Assembly: GCF_000214035.2 (NCBI RefSeq)
Contig: NZ_AFHG01000052.1
Coordinates: 248,001 to 312,000, forward strand
Source: Methyloversatilis universalis FAM5
GTDB lineage: Bacteria > Pseudomonadota > Gammaproteobacteria > Burkholderiales > Rhodocyclaceae
Reading direction: 5' to 3'
Length of the DNA: 64,000 nt
In this document: positions 55,789 through 62,495 of the stretch, in pieces
Layout: each line of letters begins with the position of its first letter
How positions within the stretch are numbered: the first letter of the stretch is position 1
Notes under the pieces: model-generated
Databases searched by the model: none
Told to the model about the DNA's origin: nothing
Seen by the model: only the letters and a program-made list of their open reading frames with translations
Position numbers and translations under genes: made by a program

Positions 55789-56964
55789 TCAGCGGCGGGT
55801 GCGGCGATGGGCGAGTGAGAGCAGGCCGAGGCCGGCCAGCAGCAGCGCGTACTGTTCCGGCTCGGGTACCGGCGCGATTTCCAGCGCGATGAACTGGGTG
55901 CTCTGGCTGCCGCTGAAGTTGTTGTCGGCGGCCAGCACCAGCGTGCGGTGGCCGTTGGCCAGCGTGTGGCCCCAGCTGACCGCTTCGATGTTGTCCAGCG
56001 TGATGCCCTGGTAGGTGAGGGGCATTTCCAGCAGCAGTTCGCGCCGCATCGGCGTGTAGGCCGCGCCGGCCAGGCTGGCGAAGGCGGACACGTCGGTGGT
56101 GTCGGCGGTGATTTCGGCCAGCGTGATCCGTATCGTGTTGCCGACGCCGGAGGCGAAGGCCCGTTCGATGGCGATGAACTGCGTGTCGGAAATCGCCAGC
56201 AGTTCGGGCAGACCGTTGTCCGGGCCGAAAGGCGCGCCGGGGGCGGCATCGACCGGAATCGGCGGCAGTGCGTAGGCGTACTGCGCGCGGGCGCCGCCGC
56301 TGACCGGATCGAGCGCGGTGACGCGCACCACGCTGCCGGCATTGAGCGTCGTGATGTTGCCGTCCTGGATCAGCGCGTCCTCGTTGGCGACGAACACGGT
56401 ACCGTCCGGCGCCACGGTCAGCGCTTCGAACAGCTTGTTGCTGCGGCCGCCGGTGCTGGCGTTATCGACATAGTTGTACATCGCCGGTGTCGCGAATTCG
56501 CGCACGAAGGCGCCCGAGGTCGTCATTTCCCGCACGAAGGGCTGGTAGCGGGCCGCCGCATTCGCGCTCCAGTTACCTTCCGACGACCAGTACAGATTGC
56601 CGTTCGGCGCCACGCGCAGCCCTTCCGGATCCACCGTGCGGGCATTGGCCGGGAAGGTCGAGCCATCCTGCCGCTGCATGAAGGTCTGGCTGTTGATGCG
56701 GACGCCGTGGAAGCCGCTTGCGTCGTAGTCCAGCGACAGGTTGTAGAAGCGCGGCGTGCCGCGCTCGCCGCCGCGATCATCGGAAATGGCCCAGTAGCTG
56801 CCGTCGGCGGCGCGGTCGATGCTGGAAATGCCGCCGAACTCCACGCCCTGGTACAGCGTGCCGGTGGGCAGCGAGGTTGCGCCGATCACGCGCAGCGAAA
56901 AATCCGCCGCCTGCGCGCCGCTGGCGAGTGCCGCAATGGCGGCCGAGAGGATAAGCTTATTCAT
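55789..56964 (-). CDS. PEP-CTERM esterase-like/phytase-like protein
   Basis: 391 aa, signal peptide MNKLILSAAIAALASGAQAA. The family body is SYWAISDDRGGERGTPRFYN, VDPEGLRVAPNGNLYWSSEG, SNKLFEALTVAPDGTVFVAN and TYQGITLDNIEAVSWGHTLA. This is the six-blade propeller of the esterase-like activity of phytase family. Ends VPEPEQYALLLAGLGLLSLA plus basic tail, a PEP-CTERM signal nearly identical to the neighbouring gene's. Gaps are 16 bp upstream and 15 bp downstream. Confidence 0.9.
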   Translation of the reverse strand: MNKLILSAAIAALASGAQAADFSLRVIGATSLPTGTLYQGVEFGGISSIDRAADGSYWAISDDRGGERGTPRFYNLSLDYDASGFHGVRINSQTFMQRQDGSTFPANARTVDPEGLRVAPNGNLYWSSEGNWSANAAARYQPFVREMTTSGAFVREFATPAMYNYVDNASTGGRSNKLFEALTVAPDGTVFVANEDALIQDGNITTLNAGSVVRVTALDPVSGGARAQYAYALPPIPVDAAPGAPFGPDNGLPELLAISDTQFIAIERAFASGVGNTIRITLAEITADTTDVSAFASLAGAAYTPMRRELLLEMPLTYQGITLDNIEAVSWGHTLANGHRTLVLAADNNFSGSQSTQFIALEIAPVPEPEQYALLLAGLGLLSLAHRRTRR

Positions 56965-56980
56965 TGAGACGTCTCCCGGT

Positions 56981-58321
56981 TCAGCCGCGACGGCGGGCGG
57001 CCAGACCGATCAGGCCGAGGCCGGCCAGCATCAGGGCGTAGGTTTCCGGCTCCGGCACCGGGTTGGCGAGCTGTATGCGCAGGAATTCGGTGTTGTCCGA
57101 GGTGAGCGCGCGGCCGCCGCCGCCCGGGAAGTTGTTGTCATTGACCACCAGCAGCGTGCGCTCGTCGAGCAGCAGCACGTCCTCGATGGTCACGTAGGGG
57201 AAGGTGAAGGTGGTCGAGCCGTCGCCGTTCAGGTCGTCCGGGTCGGCGATGTTCATCAGGTCCACCAGTTCGGTCTTCTTCGCGAAGCCTTCGGCGTCCA
57301 GCTGGCTGCTGTCGATCATGAAAATCTTCTTGAACGGCGTGCCGCTGGTGGCGGTGCCGCCGTTGCGCTCGATCACCAGGAAGCGGTGGTCGTCGATCGC
57401 GGTCATGTCGCCGATATTGGTGCCGTCCGCGTCCAGCCGGTAGCCGAACCACTGGCCGGTGAAGGCCTCGTCCGCCAGGCTGAATTCCTGCACCAGCAGG
57501 CGCTTCTGGTTGCTGTCGGTGGTGAGCGGACGCTCCAGCAGCGTGTACAGATGGGTGCCGCTGGCGTTCAGCGCCATGCCCTCGAAGCCGCCGGAGCCCG
57601 GCAGATTGGTCGCGCCGCTCGGGAGCGGGCTGGACGGCGACTGCACATACGGGTTGCTGCCCAGGCCCAGCACATTGGGCGTGCGGAACACGTTCTGCAC
57701 TGTACCGCCGGCGTCGGTCTTGACCAGGAAGGGGCCGAATTCCTCGCCGAACCACAGATTGCCGGCGCGGTCGCGGCGCACCGATTCCAGGTCGAGATCG
57801 GCGCCGGTCAGCAGGCGGCCGTTGCTGATGCGGCTGTCCACCGCGATGCTGCTGCCCGGGTAGGTCGCGCCGTCGGCCACGATGGCGAAGGGCAGCCTAC
57901 GGTTTGCGTCATTCAGCGTGATGCGCGAGGCGGCGTCGAAGGCGGGCAGGGCGGCGCCGTTGCCGAAGCCGGCTGCGCTCACGCTGTGCGCGCCCCAGTT
58001 CACCTGCACCGCGTACATGCGCAACAGCGCGTCCGCCGAATTGCCCTTGGCGCCGAAGCCGTTGTCCACCAGCATCTGGTAGCTGCCGTTCGGGCCGGCC
58101 AGCACCCCGGAGAAGCCTTGCACCGGCTGGGTGTTCAGGTAGGGCGGATTGTTTTCCGGGCTGGCGCCGTTGGTGAACGCGAACTGGCCCGAGGTCGGGC
58201 CGTCGGAGAAAGTGGCGGCCGGCAGCATCGCCCAGCCGGTCAGCGTGTTCTGGGCGGCGTGTGCGCTGCCGAGGGCGCCGGCGATGGCCAGCGCGAGGGT
58301 GAGGCGGGCGGATGCGTGCAT
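56981..58321 (-). CDS. PEP-CTERM esterase-like/phytase-like protein (longer paralogue)
   Basis: 446 aa from ATG 58321, preceded by CAGGAGCTGACC. The signal peptide is MHASARLTLALAIAGALGSA. Propeller motifs resemble the neighbouring paralogue: DLESVRRDRAGNLWFGEEFG, GSGGFEGMALNASGTHLYTL, TAIDDHRFLVIERNGG and TIEDVLLLDERTLLVVNDNN. The C-terminus VPEPETYALMLAGLGLIGLA plus ARRRG is PEP-CTERM. First gene of the operon. A role in phosphate or polymer turnover outside the cell is plausible but unproven. Confidence 0.9.
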   Translation of the reverse strand: MHASARLTLALAIAGALGSAHAAQNTLTGWAMLPAATFSDGPTSGQFAFTNGASPENNPPYLNTQPVQGFSGVLAGPNGSYQMLVDNGFGAKGNSADALLRMYAVQVNWGAHSVSAAGFGNGAALPAFDAASRITLNDANRRLPFAIVADGATYPGSSIAVDSRISNGRLLTGADLDLESVRRDRAGNLWFGEEFGPFLVKTDAGGTVQNVFRTPNVLGLGSNPYVQSPSSPLPSGATNLPGSGGFEGMALNASGTHLYTLLERPLTTDSNQKRLLVQEFSLADEAFTGQWFGYRLDADGTNIGDMTAIDDHRFLVIERNGGTATSGTPFKKIFMIDSSQLDAEGFAKKTELVDLMNIADPDDLNGDGSTTFTFPYVTIEDVLLLDERTLLVVNDNNFPGGGGRALTSDNTEFLRIQLANPVPEPETYALMLAGLGLIGLAARRRG

Positions 58322-58423
58322 GGTCAGCTCCTGTGCAGTGGTCGGGTCCGCTTCTTCGTAAATGCAAGAAAGCGTTAAGGCCGCACGGTAGGAGGGCGGC
58401 TTTTCACTGCCATGAAGACCCTG

Positions 58424-58439
58424 TGGTCCGTTCGGACCA
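58424..58439. promoter_or_regulatory. Palindrome between the PEP-CTERM operon and argJ
   Basis: TGGTCCG-TT-CGGACCA has perfect 7-bp arms. It lies about 100 bp upstream of the PEP-CTERM operon start and 84 bp upstream of argJ. Such dyads with a TGGTC/GACCA frame are seen for GntR-type regulators. Which gene it controls is open. Confidence 0.45.
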
Positions 58440-58522
58440 TGGCCGGTGCATCCGCTGCGCTGCGGAAGGCAAGGCACCTGCGCGTGTAAACTGCGTGTTT
58501 TGCCTGACTGGATGAGCCCGCC

Positions 58523-59764
58523 ATGCCCGTGAATTACCAGACGCCTTCCGCCGAAACCCTGCTGCCGGTCGCCGGCGTGCGCCTGGGCATCGCCCAGGCC
58601 GGCATCCGCAAGGCCAACCGCCGCGACCTCTGTCTGATTTCGCTGGTGCCGGGCGCGCGCGTGGCCGGCGTATTCACGGTCAATCGCTTCTGTGCCGCGC
58701 CGGTGCAGGTGTGCCGCGACCACCTGTCGCGCAGCGACATCCGCGCGCTGGTCATCAATACCGGCATCGCCAACGCAGGCACCGGCGAACCGGGCCTCAT
58801 CGCCGCCCGTGCCACCTGCGTCGCAGTCGCCCGCGCGCTCGAACTGGCGCCGGAACAGGTGCTGCCCTTCTCGACCGGCGTCATCATGGAGCCGCTGCCG
58901 GTGGACCGCATCGAGCGCGGCATTCCTGCCGCGATGGACAATCTGGACGAAGCCAACTGGTACGAGGCGGCGCACGCCATCATGACCACCGACACCGTGG
59001 CCAAGGCCGGCTCGCGCACAGTTCAGATCGACGGCCGCAAGGTCACCATCACCGGCATCAGCAAGGGCGCCGGCATGATCAAGCCCAATATGGCCACCAT
59101 GCTGGGCTTCGTCGCCACCGACGCGGTGCTGTCGCAGGCGGCGCTGGAGGCGCTGGTGAAACACGCCGCTGACCGCTCGTTCAACTGCGTCACGGTCGAT
59201 GGTGACACCTCGACCAACGACTCCTTCATGCTGATCGCCTCCGGCACCGCCGGCCACGCCGAAATCACCTCGCTCGACAGCGCCGACGGCCGCGCGCTGG
59301 CCGACGCGGTCACCTCGCTGGCCGCCGAACTGGCGCAGGCCATCGTCCGCGACGGCGAAGGCGCCACCAAGTTCATCACCATCGAAATCGAAGGGGGCCG
59401 CGACGTGGCCGAGTGCAAGGCGGTCGGCTACGCCATCGCCCACTCGCCGCTGGTGAAGACCGCCTTCTTCGCCTCCGACCCCAACCTCGGCCGCATCCTG
59501 GCCGCGGTCGGCAACGCCGCCCAGAACCATCCGTCGCTGATGGACCTCGACACCTCGAAAGTGAGCCTGTGGATCGGCGACTTCCTGGTGTCGAAGGACG
59601 GTGGCCGCAACCCGGACTACAAGGAAGAGCAGGGCGCGGCCGCGATGGCACCGGCGGAAATCACCATCCGCGTCGCACTCGGCCGCGGCGAAGCCCGCGC
59701 TACCTGCTGGACCTGCGACTTCAGCTACGACTACGTGAAGATCAACGCGGATTACCGGAGCTGA
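58523..59764 (+). CDS. argJ: Bifunctional glutamate N-acetyltransferase / amino-acid acetyltransferase
   Basis: 413 aa. The self-cleavage site [20 protein letters not shown] puts the nucleophilic Thr at residue 192. Other family text is [57 protein letters not shown] and [20 protein letters not shown]. ArgJ recycles the acetyl group in the cyclic arginine pathway. The last residues ([19 protein letters not shown]) are the standard end. It is the last gene before the CRISPR locus. Confidence 0.96.
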   Translation: MPVNYQTPSAETLLPVAGVRLGIAQAGIRKANRRDLCLISLVPGARVAGVFTVNRFCAAPVQVCRDHLSRSDIRALVINTGIANAGTGEPGLIAARATCVAVARALELAPEQVLPFSTGVIMEPLPVDRIERGIPAAMDNLDEANWYEAAHAIMTTDTVAKAGSRTVQIDGRKVTITGISKGAGMIKPNMATMLGFVATDAVLSQAALEALVKHAADRSFNCVTVDGDTSTNDSFMLIASGTAGHAEITSLDSADGRALADAVTSLAAELAQAIVRDGEGATKFITIEIEGGRDVAECKAVGYAIAHSPLVKTAFFASDPNLGRILAAVGNAAQNHPSLMDLDTSKVSLWIGDFLVSKDGGRNPDYKEEQGAAAMAPAEITIRVALGRGEARATCWTCDFSYDYVKINADYRS

Positions 59765-60003
59765 TCAGCGGTCATTGACGGGGCCAGCGCTGCTCATCTG
59801 CAGGGATCCCAAGTTGTAAGCGCGCAGCCTCGCCGACGACGCGATGGTGCGCGAAGCCAGTGTGGTTCCGGCCAGTGTGGCCGAAGTGGCCAGGCTGCAG
59901 CTTGGACGAAAAGGCGGCGTACTTCAGGCCGTGTTCAACCTCTGAGATCAAGCCATAAGATGAGGGCGCTGGCCTCCCCCGTCACGGTCTGAAAGGACTA
60001 TGC
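59765..60003. other. Spacer DNA between argJ and the trailing end of the CRISPR array
   Basis: I see no convincing gene. A decamer GCCAGTGTGG occurs twice near 59855-59880. Given the inferred array direction this is the region downstream of the array, not its leader. Confidence 0.5.
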
Positions 60004-61019
60004 GGAATCCTCCCCGCGCATGCGGGGAACGGATCGCCGCGCCCTTTACCATCGCATTGCCCCACGGTTCATCCCCGCGCATGCGGGGAACGGCGCAACG
60101 CCTCGAACCAGAAGGCGTTCAAGGACGGTTCATCCCCGCGCATGCGGGGAACGGTTCAGCCGCGAAGATGCAGAGATGGCTGACGACGGTTCATCCCCGC
60201 GCATGCGGGGAACGGCTCTACACCGAGGACCCGTCGTCATTTCAGGGCGGTTCATCCCCGCGCATGCGGGGAACGGTCGATGGTAAGGTGCTCGCCTGGC
60301 GCGAGTAGCGGTTCATCCCCGCGCATGCGGGGAACGGGACCATCTGACGGAGTACGTGCTGCGAATGGCCGGTTCATCCCCGCGCATGCGGGGAACGGAT
60401 CAACAATCTCGAACTGAACGCTGGCGATGACGGTTCATCCCCGCGCATGCGGGGAACGGTGCGCCACTCGTCGCGCTCGGCGAGCACGGCGGCGCGAATG
60501 CGGTTCATCCCCGCGCATGCGGGGAACGGGGCAGCGTGGCGGACAGACCGACGACGGCGGCCGGTTCATCCCCGCGCATGCGGGGAACGGGTCGTAGCCC
60601 TGCGCGCGCATTTCGCTGATGGTCGGTTCATCCCCGCGCATGCGGGGAACGGAGTCAAGCGAAGGTGGAATGACGACCTGAACCCGGTTCATCCCCGCGC
60701 ATGCGGGGAACGGAGTCGTGCAACTTCCTCTTCACCGGCGACGCGCGGTTCATCCCCGCGCATGCGGGGAACGGGCGCAGTCAGCAGCCAGCAGCAACGG
60801 CAACGGCGGTTCATCCCCGCGCATGCGGGGAACGGGGCTGCCGCGTCGATGTAGTCGTCCTCCTGATCCGGTTCATCCCCGCGCATGCGGGGAACGGGCG
60901 CACCGTGGCCCGCCGTGGTTGCCGTCGCACGGTTCATCCCCGCGCATGCGGGGAACGGACCTCCGGCCCCTGGATAGCGGCCGGCTCCGGCGGTTCATCC
61001 CCGCGCATGCGGGGAACGG
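60004..61019 (-). CRISPR. Type I-E-like CRISPR array, leader-distal part (17 repeats)
   Basis: Seventeen 29-nt repeats run CGGTTCATCCCC-GCGCATGCGGGG-AACGG on the plus strand. Starts are 60004 (degenerate, four changes in its first seven bases), 60065, 60126, 60187, 60248, 60309, 60370, 60431, 60501, 60562, 60624, 60685, 60746, 60807, 60869, 60930 and 60991. Spacers are 32 nt, two are 33 nt, and one (60460-60500) is 41 nt. Read on the minus strand the repeat begins CCGTTCCCC and ends GGGGATGAACCG, the I-E form with a Cas6e stem and an ATGAACCG handle. Transcription is therefore leftward and the degenerate repeat marks the old end. Confidence 0.97.
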
Positions 61020-61032
61020 GTTGAATGATGGG

Positions 61033-61044
61033 ATGGACTCCCCC
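61033..61044 (+). repeat. Left subterminal inverted repeat of the IS
   Basis: ATGGACTCCCCC, perfect inverse of 62455-62466. A near copy in the opposite sense (GGAGGAGTCCAT, 11 of 12 bases pair) lies at 61106-61117 over the transposase ribosome site. Between them is a 7-bp hairpin TGCGCGC-CCAAT-GCGCGCA at 61051-61069. Confidence 0.88.
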
Positions 61045-61119
61045 GTTCTTTGCGCGCCCAATGCGCGCAGCCGGTGCTCGCGGAAACGGGGATCGGCCTT
61101 CACACGGAGGAGTCCATTC

Positions 61120-62205
61120 ATGAATGCTACGACCGTTGCAGTGGATCTGGCCAAGAGTGTATTTCAACTTGTCGTTGCCCATGACGATTGGAAACCGGTC
61201 GAATCTCATCGGCTGACCCGTCGCCAGTTCGAAGCCTTCTTCAACAACCGCGCCTTCTCGCTCGTCATCATGGAAGCCTGCGGCTCGGCGCACCACTGGG
61301 CGCGCTGGCTCGGGGCGCGCGGCATCGAGGTTCGCCTGCTGCCCGCGGCCTATGTGCGCGCCTACGTCCGGCGCAACAAGACCGACGCTGCGGACGCGCA
61401 TGCACTGCTCGAAGCCGCCCGCAATGCCGACATCACTCCCGTTCGTGTGAAGTCGGTCGAGCAGCAGGCGCTGCAGGGCCTGCACCGCATCCGTTCGCTG
61501 TGGATGAGCACGCGCACTTCGCGCATCAATGCGCTGCGAGGCTTCTGCCGGGAGTTCGGCCTCATCGTGCCGGTCGGCGCCCGTACCGGGCTGGAGACGA
61601 TGGGCCGGCTGCTGGCCGACCCGGACAGCGCCCTGCCGGCGCTCATCCGCGAATCGATGAAACTGCTGCTTGACGAGATCCGTCTGCTCGAAGCACGCAT
61701 CGCGCGACTGGAACAGGAACTGTCGCAGCTCGCGCGGCAGAGCGCAGCCTGCACCCGGCTGCTCACCATTCCCGGCATCGGGCTGCTCACCTCCACCGCG
61801 ATGGTCGCGGCCACCGGCGGCTCGGTCAGTCACTTCAGGGATGCCCGCCACTTCGCGAGCTGGTTCGGGCTCACGCCACGCGAACACTCGTCGGGATCGA
61901 CCCGCAAGCTCGGGCGCATCTCGAAGCAGGGCGACAAGTATCTGCGCATGCTGCTCACGCACGGCGCGCGCGCCTGCCTCAGAGCCGCCACGCTCGCCGC
62001 CAGGACCGACCGGCAGCTGGACGCGCTACGCCAGTGGGCGGTGAACATCCAGGCGCGTACCCACCACAACAAGGCCGCGTGCGCGCTGGCCAACAAGCTC
62101 GCACGCATCTGCTACAGCGTGCTGCGCGATGCCACCGCCTACGGTGAACCCCAACCCCGGCTGGCAAGAAAGGCAGACCGGGCTTCGTTCGCCGTGGCTG
62201 CCTGA
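61120..62205 (+). CDS. IS110/IS1111-family transposase (DEDD recombinase)
   Basis: 361 aa from ATG 61120 with GGAGGAG 8 nt upstream. The N-terminal RuvC-like DEDD domain starts TTVAVDLAKSVFQLVVAHDD (Asp9), continues with LVIMEACGSAHHWARWLGAR (Glu) and VRRNKTDAADAHALLEAARN (two Asp). A coiled region (LLLDEIRLLEARIARLEQEL) leads to the C-terminal domain, LTIPGIGLLTSTAMVAATGG, HFASWFGLTPREHSSGSTRK and LGRISKQGDKYLRMLLTHGA, which holds the catalytic Ser region. No frameshift is seen, so the element looks active. Family enzymes act with an element-encoded guide RNA on circular intermediates. Confidence 0.95.
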   Translation: MNATTVAVDLAKSVFQLVVAHDDWKPVESHRLTRRQFEAFFNNRAFSLVIMEACGSAHHWARWLGARGIEVRLLPAAYVRAYVRRNKTDAADAHALLEAARNADITPVRVKSVEQQALQGLHRIRSLWMSTRTSRINALRGFCREFGLIVPVGARTGLETMGRLLADPDSALPALIRESMKLLLDEIRLLEARIARLEQELSQLARQSAACTRLLTIPGIGLLTSTAMVAATGGSVSHFRDARHFASWFGLTPREHSSGSTRKLGRISKQGDKYLRMLLTHGARACLRAATLAARTDRQLDALRQWAVNIQARTHHNKAACALANKLARICYSVLRDATAYGEPQPRLARKADRASFAVAA

Positions 62206-62473
62206 GCAGAGTCACCCCCTCCCGCCACCGCTTGCCACGAGACAGATCGCCCATCATGGCCAACCGGGTCACACCCACGGGGACGAACGCCGATAACTCT
62301 TCCGGCAGCGAAACGCGTGCCGTTTGTATCGATTGGCGCGCCCCGCGCAGATTCCATGTCGGCACGGGTCACTCAGAACCTACTACGGATGCCGGATATA
62401 CGACTGCAAGTGATCTACCCGGGAAAACCAGACTATCGGTCAGTCTTGATTTTGGGGGGAGTCCATATATGAC
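62206..62473 (+). ncRNA. Candidate bridge/seek RNA region of the IS
   Basis: This 268-bp segment after the transposase stop holds no gene. In IS1111-type elements the guide RNA that pairs with target and donor ends is encoded here, on the transposase strand. CCCATCAT at 62250-62257 is the exact reverse complement of the left junction (61025-61032). Immediately after it GGCCAACC (62259-62266 region) resembles the complement of the right flank with one base missing. ATATACGAC at 62396-62404 matches the element's right end ATATATGAC (62465-62473) with one change. Location is supported by family knowledge; pairing assignments are tentative. Confidence 0.45.
62455..62466 (-). repeat. Right subterminal inverted repeat of the IS
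   Basis: GGGGGAGTCCAT, perfect inverse of the left repeat at 61033-61044. Seven bases separate it from the inferred right end; three separate the left repeat from the left end. Subterminal placement is typical of the IS1111 group. Confidence 0.88.
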
Positions 62474-62495
62474 GGGTTAGGCCCCACGTTGGATG

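Larger units (their letters stand above)
61030..62473 (+). mobile_element. IS110-family insertion sequence, IS1111 type, inside a CRISPR spacer
   Basis: About 1,444 bp. Subterminal 12-bp perfect inverted repeats (ATGGACTCCCCC) lie at 61033-61044 and 62455-62466. Spacer sequence left of it is 61020-61029 (10 nt) and right of it is 62474-62495 (22 nt); together they make exactly 32 nt, the normal spacer length. GGG occurs at both junctions (61030-61032 and 62474-62476), so the boundaries can slide by up to 3 bp and GGG is the likely crossover core. No other target duplication is present, as expected of this family. The single transposase gene runs against the array's direction. Confidence 0.9.

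Noticed and set aside
59840-59945. Short open frame ending near 59945, possibly a gene remnant
   Set aside because: Too short, no family similarity, and the frame could not be confirmed base by base.
59765-60003. CRISPR leader on the left side of the array
   Set aside because: Repeat direction and the degenerate repeat at 60004 show this is the trailing end; it is also not AT-rich.
60718-61119. In-frame upstream extension of the transposase into the array
   Set aside because: It translates CRISPR repeats; the ATG at 61120 has a strong ribosome site and begins the family's conserved start.
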